Shown: in pieces, positions 53,255 to 64,000 of the stretch
Position numbering within the stretch: the stretch's first letter is position 1
Layout of the letters: every line of letters begins with the position of its first letter
NCBI RefSeq assembly: GCF_913774285.1
Contig: NZ_CAJYHX010000034.1
Coordinates: 23,160-87,159 of the forward strand
Reading direction: 5' to 3'
DNA from: an uncultured Sphingomonas sp.
Lineage (GTDB): Bacteria > Pseudomonadota > Alphaproteobacteria > Sphingomonadales > Sphingomonadaceae
DNA length: 64,000 bases
The notes under the pieces: generated by a model
Database searches by the model: none
What the model was told of the DNA's origin: nothing
Seen by the model: only the letters and a program-made list of their open reading frames with translations
Made by a program: the position numbers and the translations under genes

Positions 53255-54070
53255 ATGTCGTCCACCTCTTCCGCCTCGCCCGTGCGCCGGTTGCGCGTCT
53301 CGCTGCGCGGACGCACCGCCGCGATTCTGCTGGCGCTGGCGATCGAGCTGCTGATTGCGCTGATGCTGCTGTGGATGGCGCCGCGGGTCACGCCCAAGGA
53401 AAAGCCGAAGACGGTGGTATTCGGGATCGAGGCCTCGGAAGGCGAGCAGGCGCCGGCCGAGAAGGACGCTGCCAAGGCCCCCGAAAAGGCCCGCAAGCGC
53501 GCCGGTGAGGAAGCAGAGGCGGAGCGGCCGGCGCCGCCCACTTCGGCACTGCCCCCGCCCCCCGTCGTGCCATCCGTATCCAGCGGCCCGCCGAGCTTCA
53601 TCGTGATGAGCCGGCGCGACTATGCGGCGAGCGATATCGCCAAAGCACCCGCCGCGCCGGCAGGCGACCAGGGCAACACCCAGACCGCCGACGCCGGCGG
53701 CGGTAGCGGCGCCGACGATACCCCCCGCGCCGGCACAGGCCCACATGGCGAGACGCTCTACGCCGCCGACTGGTATCGCCGCCCCACCAATGCGCAGCTC
53801 TCCCCCTACCTTCCGCAGCGCGCGCTGGGTCGCGAAGGTTGGGGCGAAGTCGCCTGCCGGACGATCGAGCGCTACCAGGTGACCGATTGCCAGGAACTCG
53901 GCGAATTCCCGCGCGGCTCGGGCTATGCCGGCGCCGTGCGCCAGGCGGCGTTCCAGTTTCGGGTGAAGGCGCCGCGGGTGAACAGCCGGTTGCTGGTCGG
54001 CAGCTGGGTGCGGATCCGCATCACCTATTCGCAGCGCGGCGGCGGCGGCGACGGCGGCGACGCCGACTGA
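53255..54070 (+). CDS. TonB-like single-helix membrane protein
   Basis: 271 residues. The architecture is that of an energy transducer: short basic N-terminus, one membrane helix (about 22-43: ILLALAIELLIALMLLWMAP), a long Pro/Ala/Glu/Lys-rich periplasmic spacer (about 47-165), then a compact C-terminal domain (about 175-260: LSPYLPQRALGREGWGEVAC, then YQVTDCQELGEFPRGSGYA). The C-terminal domain resembles TonB C-terminal folds in size and place, but I could not confirm the family. Two cysteines there (AC, DC) could form a disulfide. It could couple to the TonB-dependent receptors, but no exbB or exbD is near. Confidence 0.6.
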   Translation: MSSTSSASPVRRLRVSLRGRTAAILLALAIELLIALMLLWMAPRVTPKEKPKTVVFGIEASEGEQAPAEKDAAKAPEKARKRAGEEAEAERPAPPTSALPPPPVVPSVSSGPPSFIVMSRRDYAASDIAKAPAAPAGDQGNTQTADAGGGSGADDTPRAGTGPHGETLYAADWYRRPTNAQLSPYLPQRALGREGWGEVACRTIERYQVTDCQELGEFPRGSGYAGAVRQAAFQFRVKAPRVNSRLLVGSWVRIRITYSQRGGGGDGGDAD

Positions 54071-54216
54071 TCACGGGCCCTTGCTGGACACACGCATCCC
54101 AGATCCAAGATTGTATGGAACATCGTATGGGTTTTGTTTGTCGTTGATATGTGCCAGAGCGTCGCGGCGATAGCCCGCGCGATCGACGCGGACGCGGCGC
54201 AGATCAGGTGGTAGCG

Positions 54217-54387
54217 ATGATTTGGGTTCCGATTCTCCTGGGCACGTTCAAGCTCGCTGTGTTCGGCACGGGCATGTTCTTCGCCATCAAGTGGCACTAC
54301 GATCAGGGCAAGAAGAAGAAGGAAGAGGATGCGCGCCGCGCCGCGGAACGCACCGCCGCGGAAGTTGCCCGGGCCGAGGCCGAATAG
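54217..54387 (+). CDS. Small membrane protein with charged tail (56 aa)
   Basis: A single membrane helix (MIWVPILLGTFKLAVFGTGM, residues 1-25) and a strongly charged Lys/Glu/Ala helix (GKKKKEEDARRAAERTAAEV). The ATG at 54217 follows AGGTGG. The frame extends upstream, but a helix-first protein is more plausible. Function unknown; similar tiny proteins are frequent in sphingomonads. Confidence 0.65.
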   Translation: MIWVPILLGTFKLAVFGTGMFFAIKWHYDQGKKKKEEDARRAAERTAAEVARAEAE

Positions 54388-54396
54388 GCGACCGGA

Positions 54397-54750
54397 TCAG
54401 CGCGCCGCAGACTCGTCGGCCGCGAGACGCGTCAGCCAGGCCTGGGCCTGCTTGGGCTCGCCGACCGCCGAGGGCCCCACCGGGCCCCGCGCGGCGAGAA
54501 ATTCCTGCTGGAGCGCGAAGGGCGGCAGCCCCAGTCGGTCGCGCGCGGCGTCGATTTCCTCGCCCAACTCGGCCAAGTGGTCGAGGGTGGGGCGGATGGC
54601 GGCGCGGGCGTGGCGGTCCTTCTGGTGGTCGAACAGCCCCCATTTGCCCGCCGCGGTGCGCTCCAGCGCTTCGATCAGCGCGGCGCGATATTCCGCCTCG
54701 AGTTCGATGCGCCGATTGTCGAGCCGTTCGAGGCGATCCGCTTTTGCCAT
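54397..54750 (-). CDS. Hypothetical helical protein (117 aa)
   Basis: A soluble helical protein (MAKADRLERLDNRRIELEAE, then ALIEALERTAAGKWGLFDHQ) of a conserved sphingomonad type without known function. The ATG at 54750 is chosen because the frame extending to 54873 runs through the hairpin repeat at 54793. It converges on the small membrane-protein gene (9-bp gap). Confidence 0.7.
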   Translation of the reverse strand: MAKADRLERLDNRRIELEAEYRAALIEALERTAAGKWGLFDHQKDRHARAAIRPTLDHLAELGEEIDAARDRLGLPPFALQQEFLAARGPVGPSAVGEPKQAQAWLTRLAADESAAR

Positions 54751-54792
54751 GCGGAGGCTGTATCGGGGACTGGCAGGCGGAACAACCTCTAG

Positions 54793-54814
54793 CCCCTCCC
54801 CTTTAGGGGAGGGG
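54793..54814. repeat. C/G-rich hairpin element
   Basis: CCCCTCCCC (54793-54801), loop TTTA, GGGGAGGGG (54806-54814): a perfect 9-bp stem in the 155-bp gap upstream of the 117-residue gene and downstream of galM. A related CCCAGGAGGAGGGG-type sequence follows at about 54875-54895. This is a common intergenic repeat type in sphingomonads and a possible transcript end for galM. Confidence 0.65.
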
Positions 54815-54905
54815 TTGGGGTGGGGCCCTGTCTCACAGAGACCGACAGACCTTCTGGAATGCCTCCCCCCCAACTCCTTCTCCCAGGAGGAGGGGCTAAT
54901 TCAGT

Positions 54906-55939
54906 TCAGCCCCCGAACGCCTCGTTCACGTCCGCAGCCGTCCGGAACCGGAACGCCATGCTGTGCCGATAGATCTCCCCCACCTCTACCCGGGCGCTCG
55001 GGAAGCTCGGCTGGTTGGGACTGTCAGGAAACTTCTGCGGCTCCAGGCAAAGACCGCCGCGCTTCGGATACACGCCGCCGCCGGTGCCGGGGGCGCCATC
55101 GGCGAGGTAGTTGCCCGAGTAGAACTGCACCCCCGGCTCGGTGGAATGCACCTCCAGCACGCGACCCGACTCGGGATCGAACAGCGTCGCGATCCGGCGC
55201 TCAAATCCGGCCGGGCCATCCAGCACGAAGTTGTGATCGTAGCCCTGCCCCAGCGCGAGCTGCGCATCCGACGCATCGATGTCGCGACCGATCGGCTTCG
55301 GGCCGCGAAAGTCGAACGCGCCCCCGTCCACCGGCGCCAGTTCTCCCGTCGGAATCAGCGCATCGTTCACCGGGGTGATCGCGCTCGCGGGAAGCTGCAG
55401 CAGATGGTCGAGCACCGTCTCCCCGCTGCCCTCGCCTGCCAGGTTGAAGTACGCGTGCTGCGTCAGGTTGACCACTGTCGCCCGGTCCGACGTGGCGGTG
55501 AAGCGCACCGCCAGCCCGCCTTCCTCCAGCACATATTCGACGCGCGCGACGAGATCGCCCGGAAAGCCGTTCCAGCCATGCGGCGTTTCCAGCCGGAAGG
55601 TGACCGCGCTGTCGCTGCGCGCCTCCACCGTCCAGAATTGCTGGTCGAATCCGTCGGGCCCCGAATGCAGGCTGTTCCCATTCTCGTTGGTTGTCAGCTG
55701 GAAGGTCTCGCCGTCCAGCGTGAAGCGGCCACCGGCGATGCGATTGGCGTATCGCCCCGCCACCGCGCCATAATAGCGCGGCGGCTGGCGGAGATAGTCT
55801 TCGAGGTCGGCATAGCCGAGCACGACATTGTCCGACCGGCCCGCCCGATCGGGCACCTCCAGCCGGTGGAGCGTCGCGCCTAGGGTGAGGAACTGCGCGC
55901 GAAACGCCCCGCGCGCAATCTCGACGACCTCGATCCCGC

Positions 55940-55943
<4 letters not shown>
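54906..55943 (-). CDS. galM: Galactose mutarotase (aldose 1-epimerase)
   Basis: 345 residues. Landmarks: TLGATLHRLEVPDRAGRSDN, NRIAGGRFTLDGE, NGNSLHSGPDGFDQQFW (catalytic His region), LTQHAYFNLAGEG (second catalytic His), GYDHNFVLD, and PGVQFYSGNYL ahead of KRGGLCLEPQKFPDSPN (catalytic Glu). No signal peptide. The ATG at 55943 overlaps the GH3 stop (ATGA), so GH3 and galM are translationally coupled. It converts beta- to alpha-anomers of the released glucose or galactose. Confidence 0.93.
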
Positions 55944-58393
<2,450 letters not shown>

Positions 58394-58476
58394 GTCTCTC
58401 TCCCCTAACGGTGTTGGGGAGGCGATACCGCAGGACCGGCGCACAAGTCCATGCGCCGGGTCAACTTTGCGCGCGG

Positions 58477-59370
58477 CTAGATGCCCTGCGCCTGCAATGC
58501 CATCGCGATCGGTCCCAAGGGCCCGGCCTGATCGCCGAGCGCGGGAGAGACGATGTACGGCGCGGGTGGCACGGTCAGATAGCCCGCGATGCTCTCGCGC
58601 AGCAGCGGGTCGATCCGGGCGAGCAGGTGCGGCTGGCGCTGCATCACCCCGCCGCCGATCGCGATGCGTTGCGGCCCGGCGGTCGCAACCATCGTGTGAC
58701 ACAACAGCGCAATCGCAGAGGCGACGCGGTCCCACACCGCATGGTCCGCACCGACGCTGTCGAGAGGCTGGTCGCCCAGCGCCGCGCGGATGCCGGTGCC
58801 CGAAGCGAGGCCCTCGATGCAATCGTCATGAAAGGGGCAGCCGCTCGGCGCGGTGTCGCTGGGCAGGCGCGGCACGCGGATATGGCCCATCTCGCAATGG
58901 CCGATGCCGCGCGTCGGCTTGCCGTTGATCACCAGCCCGACGCCCACGCCGGTGCCCACGGTGACATAGGCGAAGTCGCTGAGCCCCTGCCCCGCGCCCC
59001 AGCGCATCTCGGCAAGCGCCGCGCCGTTGACGTCGGTATCGAACGCCATCGGTACCGCGAAGGGCGCGGCGAGACGGCGGGCGACGTCGGTGTCGCTCCA
59101 GCCGGGCTTGGAGGTGGTGAGGATATGGCCGAACTGCGCATTGGCGGGGTCGAGACAAACCGGGCCGAAGCTGGCGATGCCGAGCGCGGCGAATCCATGC
59201 GCCTCCCACCAGCCGCCCAGCACTGCCTCAAGGGCGGCGAGCGTCTTCCCCGGCGCCTCGGTCGGCACGGTTTCCTGCGCAAGGATCCGATCGGGTCCGT
59301 GCGCGAGAGTAAGGATGCACTTGGTGCCGCCGAGCTCGATCCCGGCAACGGGAAGCGTTGCGGTCGACAT
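58477..59370 (-). CDS. ROK-family fructokinase-type sugar kinase
   Basis: 297 residues. N-terminal phosphate motif GIELGGTKCILTL, catalytic Asp in AFDTDVNGAALAE (DxN), GTGVGVGLVINGKP, and the zinc site GHIRVPR...CPFHDDCIEGLASG typical of the fructokinase branch (ScrK/Mak, YdhR). It phosphorylates fructose or mannose in the cytoplasm. The ATG at 59370 is chosen; the frame is open upstream without similarity. The neighbouring ROK repressor is upstream on the same strand (181-bp gap), and GH3 and galM follow, all consistent with a sugar-use operon. Confidence 0.9.
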   Translation of the reverse strand: MSTATLPVAGIELGGTKCILTLAHGPDRILAQETVPTEAPGKTLAALEAVLGGWWEAHGFAALGIASFGPVCLDPANAQFGHILTTSKPGWSDTDVARRLAAPFAVPMAFDTDVNGAALAEMRWGAGQGLSDFAYVTVGTGVGVGLVINGKPTRGIGHCEMGHIRVPRLPSDTAPSGCPFHDDCIEGLASGTGIRAALGDQPLDSVGADHAVWDRVASAIALLCHTMVATAGPQRIAIGGGVMQRQPHLLARIDPLLRESIAGYLTVPPAPYIVSPALGDQAGPLGPIAMALQAQGI

Positions 59371-59520
59371 CAGCGACGGAGGCCCCGCGCTGGCTGGTTT
59401 CCCATGCGATCGATCGCCACCGATATTCCTCCCCAACGGGCCGGCAGCACGCCGGTCTGTTCCTGAACCATTGCGCCACGCGCGGCACTTCCTCTGCCCC
59501 GCGGCGGCGCCGGGCACAAG

Positions 59521-59545
59521 ATTAAAGTTATTCAGTTGATTTAAT
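59521..59545. promoter_or_regulatory. AT-rich palindrome, candidate ROK-repressor operator
   Basis: ATTAAA (59521-59526) and TTTAAT (59540-59545) are exact inverted arms separated by 13 bases, an AT-rich island in GC-rich DNA lying between the ROK repressor stop and the ROK kinase start. ROK repressors bind AT-rich palindromes, so it is a reasonable operator for the kinase-GH3-galM operon. It could also be the -10 region of that promoter. Confidence 0.4.
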
Positions 59546-59551
59546 GAAGGG

Positions 59552-60766
59552 TCAAGCCGTGGCGGCTGCGCTGTCAGCGGTGTCTTTCCACAGCGCGCTG
59601 CTCTTGGGCAGCAAGAAATAGCTGAACGGCAGGATCGCCGCGCCGACCGCGGGAGCGTCGGCGGAGAGTTGAGCGCGGGCGATCGGCGCCAGCGCGGGCG
59701 CATCGCCGCCCTGCTCGGCGAGCAGCGCGTTCGCGCGTTCGGCCAGCCGGTCGACGTGGCGGCGCGGCAGACGGCCGCCGATCAGCACCGTCTCCGGATT
59801 GATCAGGCAGTTCACCGCCAGCAGCGGGCCGACCAGCAGTCGTGCGGCCTCCTCGATCCAGGCATCGACCACCGCCTCGAGCTTCGGATCGCCCCCGTCG
59901 CAGGTCAGCATGTCCTGCACGGAATAGCCCGCCGCCTCGAGCGGCGCGGCGAGGCCCGAGAGCGAGACATGCGCCTGGATCTGTCGCACCACGCCGTCCT
60001 GATCGCGGTGGGTAAGGAAGCCGAGCTCGCCGCTGCGGCCCGTCGCCCCGCGGAAATAATTGCTGTCGATCACCAGCCCGCCGCCCAGCGCCGAGGAAAT
60101 CAGGATGTAGAAGAAGCTCGAATGCTGGAGGCCCAGCCCCAGCTGCAGCTCGCCCATCGCGGCGGCGGCGGCGTCGTTCTCGACGAATACCGGCACGTCC
60201 AGCGGCCAGGCGAGCAGTTCGGCGAGATCAGTCTGTTCCCAGCGGCGATAGGCGTCGGGCTTGCCGGGCAGCTCGATCAGGCCGAGATCGTCGGGCGTCG
60301 CCACGCCCAGGCCTACGATCCGGGCGGGATCGACCCCGGCCGAGGCGATCAGCACTTCCACCTCGGCGTGGTAGAATTCGGCAACCTGCTCGGGCAGCGC
60401 GAAGTCAATCTCGCGCGAGGCGCGGGCGACCGTCTCGCCGAGAAAGTCGACCAGCACCAGCGTGACGTGGTCGCGATCGATGTTGAGGCCGAGCGAATAG
60501 CAGGCCTGGGGATTGATGATCAGGTTCGTCGGCGGCTGGCCGCGCCCGCCGAAGCGCCGCCCGGCCTCCTGGATCAGCCCATCGGCGAGCAGCCGCTTGG
60601 TGATGTTGGCGATCGCCGCCGCGGTGAGGCCGGTGATCCGGGCCAGATCGACCCTGGTAAGCGAGCCATTGGCGCGAATGGCATGCAGCGTCACGCGCTG
60701 GTTATGGTCCGCGGCGCGTTCCAGATTGGTCCCGGAAAGGCGGATTGGAGGGCAACCGCTACTCAT
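59552..60766 (-). CDS. ROK-family transcriptional repressor
   Basis: 404 residues. N-terminal winged helix (about 10-75): HNQRVTLHAIRANGSLTRVD, then TGLTAAAIANITKRLLADGLI, as in NagC/Mlc/XylR. The C-terminal ROK sugar-kinase fold retains LGLNIDRDHVTLVLVD, ENDAAAAAMGE and a GGGLVIDSNYFRGATGRSGELGF segment, but the zinc cysteines are replaced, as in many regulators. The ATG at 60766 is assumed; a start at 60805 is possible. It faces a GH2 gene across 137 bp and precedes the ROK kinase, so it likely controls both, with a sugar as inducer. Confidence 0.9.
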   Translation of the reverse strand: MSSGCPPIRLSGTNLERAADHNQRVTLHAIRANGSLTRVDLARITGLTAAAIANITKRLLADGLIQEAGRRFGGRGQPPTNLIINPQACYSLGLNIDRDHVTLVLVDFLGETVARASREIDFALPEQVAEFYHAEVEVLIASAGVDPARIVGLGVATPDDLGLIELPGKPDAYRRWEQTDLAELLAWPLDVPVFVENDAAAAAMGELQLGLGLQHSSFFYILISSALGGGLVIDSNYFRGATGRSGELGFLTHRDQDGVVRQIQAHVSLSGLAAPLEAAGYSVQDMLTCDGGDPKLEAVVDAWIEEAARLLVGPLLAVNCLINPETVLIGGRLPRRHVDRLAERANALLAEQGGDAPALAPIARAQLSADAPAVGAAILPFSYFLLPKSSALWKDTADSAAATA

Positions 60767-60903
60767 CTTGATTGCGATAACAGTCGATTTGGGCCCAGGG
60801 TGCAAGCATGGAACCGTTCTCGCCGGTTGAATTGCGAAATTTGGTGAATAAAAACATGTCGCCGACTTGGCCTGCCTGGTGCAGTTTTGGGGGAAGAAAT
60901 CCG

Positions 60904-63900
60904 ATGCGCAGTTTCACCCGTGCGATGCTGGCTGGCGCCGCGCTGCTCGCCATCTCCGTCGTCCAGGCAGCCGAGCCGGACAATGCCGGGCCCTATAACG
61001 CCAGCTTCCTCGCCGGCGGCATCGGAATCGACCGGCCGCTGAGCGGCGCCGACGCGCTGCTCCGCTCGGGCGCGCCGTTGACGCTTTCGGCCTGGGTGAA
61101 ACCCGATGTCGTGCCGCAGGGCGTGGTGACGCTGATCGCGTTCGGCGATCCGGCCGGGGACTGCCGCTGCCTGGGGCTGCGCAACGGTGCACTGCACTTC
61201 TTCGGCAGCGGGACGGCGGTGAACAGCACGCCGAAGCTCGCCGCCGGACGCTGGAGCCATGTCGCCGCAGTGATCGAAGGCGGGCGGGTACGCCTCTATC
61301 TCGACGGCAAGCAGGTCGGCGAAGGCGCGCTCAACGGCTCGGCGGTGGCTTCGCGGATCGCGCTTGCGCCGGTCACACAGGGCCAGCCGCACTTCGGTGG
61401 CGCGCTGGTCCAGGCACAGCTGCGCGGCGTCGCGCTCGGCGCTACCGAAGTGCAAGGCGAGGCCGCCGCCCCGCCCGCCTTCGAGCTGGTCCAGATGTGG
61501 CAGGTCGGCGTTGGCTGGAACCTGCAGAAGACCGCCAATATCGGCATGACGCGCCAGCAGGATCCCTGGACGCTGCCGCAGAGCGATACGGCCTACTCGC
61601 CCCCGGCCGCCAAGCCGGTGCCGGCGCTGCCGAGCCTCGCCCCCACGGGCCCCTTGCGCTGGCAGATCAACGACTGGCAGCTCGCCGCCGCCCCCGGCGT
61701 GCCTGCGGATGGTGCGACGCTGTCGAAGCCCGGCAAGCCCGAAGGCACCTGGTATGCCGCCACGGTGCCCGGCACGGTGCTGACCACGCTCGTCGATCGC
61801 GGTGTCTATCCCGATCCCTATTACGGGCTGAACAACCTCAAGATTCCCGAGAGCCTCGCCCGGCAGGATTATTGGTACCGCACCAGCTTCACCGTGCCCG
61901 CCGAAGCCGCCGGCAAGCGGCTCACGCTCGTGTTCGGCGGCATCAACTATGCCTCGGAAGTGTGGGTCAACGGGCAGCGCCAGGGAGAGACGCGCGGCGC
62001 GTTCATCCGCGGCCAGTTCGAGATCACGCCCGCCGCCGGCGAGAACGTCATCGCCGTGCGCGTCTCCCCGCCGCCGCATCCCGGCATCCCGCACGAACAG
62101 TCGATCAAGGCTGGCGTCGGCGAGAATGGCGGCCAGCTCGCGATCGACGGCCCGACCTTCGTCGCGACCGAGGGCTGGGACTGGATACCGAGCGTCCGCG
62201 ATCGCAATACCGGGCTGTGGCAGGGGGTGACGCTGGCTGCGACGGGCCCGGCGGTGATGGGCGATCCGCAGGTCGTGACGACACTGCCCAAGCCCGACAA
62301 CTCGGTCGCCGATGTCGAGATCGCGGTGCCGGTCACCAATAACGGCCAAGCGCCGGTGACGACGACGGTGCGCGCGGTGTTCGACGATGTGGTCGTCGAA
62401 AAGCCGGTGACGGTCGCGCCGGGCCAGACGATCCGCGCTGTCCTGTCGCCGTCCGAGTTCCCGCAGCTGTCGGTCAAGAATCCGCGTCTCTGGTGGCCCA
62501 ACGGCTATGGCGACCCGGCGCTGCACAACCTCGCCATTACGGCGGCGGTCGACGGCGCGCTGTCGGATAGCAAGGCGCTTCGCTTCGGCATGCGGCAGGT
62601 GACCTATGACCTGTCTCTGTTCGACGATGACGGCGATCTGGAGCGGGTGACGCTGGACCTCAACCGCGCGCGCGGTGGACCCAAGGTGATCGACACCAGC
62701 CACAAGGGCATTCGCAAGACCGCCAATGGCTGGGCGATGAGCTTCACGCCGGGCGGCGACCAGTCGGCGGCGGTCGCCAAGGTCACCGACGATCCTCGCC
62801 TCGCCCCCTATCTGACCTTGCGGGTCAACGGCGTGCGGATCGCGGCGCGCGGCGGCAATATCGGCATGGACGACTATAGGAAGCGCGTCGACCGCGCGCA
62901 TCTGGAGCCGTTCTTCCGCCTGCACCGCGACGCGCATCTCAACATCATCCGCAACTGGGTGGGCCAGAATACGGAAGAGAGCTTCTTCGACCTGGCCGAC
63001 GAGTACGGCCTGATGGTCCTGTCCGACTTCTGGGAGTCGACCCAGGATTACAATATGGAGGCCGAGGACCCGCAGCTGTTCCTCGCCAACGCCACCGACG
63101 TGGTGCGCCGGTTCCGCAACCATCCCTCGATCGTCGCCTGGTTCGGGCGTAACGAGGGGGTTCCGCAACCGATCCTCAACACCGGGCTCGACACGCTGCT
63201 GCGCGCCGAAGACGGGACGCGGCTCTACATGCCCTCGTCCAATGCGGTGAACCTGCAAGGCTCGGGGCCCTATAATTGGCGGCCGCCGGTCGAGTATTTC
63301 ACGGGCGCTGCCAAGGGCTTTTCGGTCGAGGTCGGCACGCCCTCGTTGCCGACGCTGGAATCGTGGAAGCGGACCATCCCGGCCGAGGCGGATCGCTGGC
63401 CGATCGGCGATGTCTGGGCCTATCATGACTGGCACCAGACCGGGAACGGCGCGGTCAAGAGCTTCACCGATGCGCTCGAAAAACGTTTCGGCGCGCCCAC
63501 GGGCCTCGAGGATTTCGAGCGCAAGGCGCAGATGATGGAGTATGAGTCTTACCGCGCCATCTTCGAGGGGATGAATGCGGGTCTCTGGACCGAGAATTCG
63601 GGGCGGATGCTGTGGATGACCCAGCCCGCCTGGCCCTCCTCGGCGTGGCAGATCTTCTCGTCCGACTATGACACGCACGCCGCCTTTTACGGCGTGAAGA
63701 AGGCTGCCGAGCCGATCCATGTCCAGATGAACCTGCCCGACCACCGCGTCGTGCTCGTCAATAACACCCGTGATGCGCTGAAGGGCGTGCAGGTGCGCGC
63801 GCGTGTCGTCGGGCTCGATGGCCGCAGCGAGGGCGAGCAGGAGGCCAAGGTCGTCGCCAATGCCGAGGGCGTGACGCCGGCCCTCAACCTCGACCTCGCC

Positions 63901-64000
63901 TCCGCCATGAAGCGCGGGGCCGTGCTCGTCCGGCTGGAGGCGACCGATGCCGGTGGGCAGGTCCTGTCGACCAACAGCTATTGGCAGGCGGCGGACGATG
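60904..64000 (+). CDS. GH2 glycosidase with N-terminal LamG-like domain (3' end cut by window edge)
   Basis: Over 1,030 residues visible; the frame is open at the window end. Signal peptide ends SVVQAAE. Residues about 25-190 form a LamG/concanavalin-like domain (LTLSAWVKPD, WSHVAAVIEGGRVRLYLDG). A GH2 enzyme of the beta-mannosidase/exo-beta-glucosaminidase branch follows: VPGTVLTTLVDRGVYPDPYYG, sugar-binding domain with YWYRTSFTVP, LWWPNGYGDP, NIIRNWVGQN, and the acid/base Glu in VAWFGRNEG near residue 750. The nucleophile is probably the Glu in FSVEVGTPSLP near 805. It is divergent from the ROK repressor and may act on beta-mannosyl or glucosaminyl glycans. Confidence 0.9.
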   Translation, partial: MRSFTRAMLAGAALLAISVVQAAEPDNAGPYNASFLAGGIGIDRPLSGADALLRSGAPLTLSAWVKPDVVPQGVVTLIAFGDPAGDCRCLGLRNGALHFFGSGTAVNSTPKLAAGRWSHVAAVIEGGRVRLYLDGKQVGEGALNGSAVASRIALAPVTQGQPHFGGALVQAQLRGVALGATEVQGEAAAPPAFELVQMWQVGVGWNLQKTANIGMTRQQDPWTLPQSDTAYSPPAAKPVPALPSLAPTGPLRWQINDWQLAAAPGVPADGATLSKPGKPEGTWYAATVPGTVLTTLVDRGVYPDPYYGLNNLKIPESLARQDYWYRTSFTVPAEAAGKRLTLVFGGINYASEVWVNGQRQGETRGAFIRGQFEITPAAGENVIAVRVSPPPHPGIPHEQSIKAGVGENGGQLAIDGPTFVATEGWDWIPSVRDRNTGLWQGVTLAATGPAVMGDPQVVTTLPKPDNSVADVEIAVPVTNNGQAPVTTTVRAVFDDVVVEKPVTVAPGQTIRAVLSPSEFPQLSVKNPRLWWPNGYGDPALHNLAITAAVDGALSDSKALRFGMRQVTYDLSLFDDDGDLERVTLDLNRARGGPKVIDTSHKGIRKTANGWAMSFTPGGDQSAAVAKVTDDPRLAPYLTLRVNGVRIAARGGNIGMDDYRKRVDRAHLEPFFRLHRDAHLNIIRNWVGQNTEESFFDLADEYGLMVLSDFWESTQDYNMEAEDPQLFLANATDVVRRFRNHPSIVAWFGRNEGVPQPILNTGLDTLLRAEDGTRLYMPSSNAVNLQGSGPYNWRPPVEYFTGAAKGFSVEVGTPSLPTLESWKRTIPAEADRWPIGDVWAYHDWHQTGNGAVKSFTDALEKRFGAPTGLEDFERKAQMMEYESYRAIFEGMNAGLWTENSGRMLWMTQPAWPSSAWQIFSSDYDTHAAFYGVKKAAEPIHVQMNLPDHRVVLVNNTRDALKGVQVRARVVGLDGRSEGEQEAKVVANAEGVTPALNLDLASAMKRGAVLVRLEATDAGGQVLSTNSYWQAADD

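Noticed and set aside
54112-54143. A second possible EcfG promoter (GGAAC...CGTT)
   Set aside because: The spacer is 20 bases, too long for the 16-17 required.
59444-59477. Minus-strand EcfG promoter candidate near the ROK kinase
   Set aside because: The AACG and GTTCC words are separated by 20 bases, outside the allowed range.

Overview
The window is high-GC (roughly two thirds G+C) DNA from an alphaproteobacterium, most likely a Sphingomonas or close relative. This rests on two large TonB-dependent receptors with sphingomonad-type plugs, CarD, the FdxA / S4-protein / SUV3-like helicase block, a cytochrome bc1 chaperone followed by a YceD (DUF177) protein, an RcnB-type protein, and a perfect EcfG-type general-stress promoter (GGAAC-N16-CGTT). 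No rRNA, tRNA, CRISPR array, transposase or phage gene was found. All coordinates and starts come from reading the sequence; no database search was possible.

Layout. 1-8229: a glycan-utilisation locus on the minus strand: a TonB-dependent receptor, an intrinsic terminator, then GH43, GH92 and GH125 (cut by the window edge), a set that points to alpha-mannoside breakdown. 8230-17277: the high-affinity potassium system. kdpF, A, B, C and E are on the minus strand with an outer-membrane-type protein between kdpB and kdpC and a 27-residue membrane peptide ahead of kdpF. kdpD is divergent, across a 384-bp gap holding an inverted-repeat element. 17365-18066: a Crp/Fnr regulator. 18056-21887: a translationally coupled three-gene cassette: a TIR-TM-TPR protein, an unrecognised protein in low-GC DNA, and a TPR / SLOG-like / degenerate nucleotide-cyclase protein. 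22007-34566: mostly housekeeping genes (M20 peptidase, PdeM, chemoreceptor, GIN-domain protein, CarD, FdxA, S4 protein, SUV3-like helicase, M23 peptidase, HerA-like ATPase). 34631-36306: TauE/SafE exporter with its TIGR02186 partner. 36378-38794: an NfrB-like glycosyltransferase with a probable outer-membrane barrel partner. 38958-39062: a predicted stress-induced small RNA. 39064-41781: RcnB-like protein, BamE-like lipoprotein, cytochrome bc1 chaperone, YceD and a membrane protein. 41820-46237: a TetR regulator divergent from a TonB-dependent receptor and an MFS transporter. 46282-54750: release factor 3, a mutarotase-like protein, a lipoprotein autotransporter protease, a HAD nucleotidase, dapD, a TonB-like protein and small genes. 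54906-64000: a second sugar locus: galM, GH3, ROK kinase, ROK repressor and a GH2 enzyme with a LamG-like N-terminus (cut by the window edge).

How the parts fit. The two ends look like sugar-scavenging loci in which outer-membrane uptake, secreted or periplasmic glycosidases, mutarotation, phosphorylation and a ROK regulator cooperate. The kdp block is a potassium-starvation response with unusual additions. The least explained features are the TIR/SLOG/cyclase cassette, whose TIR domain keeps a SARM1-like catalytic glutamate context, and the predicted EcfG-driven small RNA at 38990-39062, which has both a clean promoter and a clean terminator and overlaps no gene.
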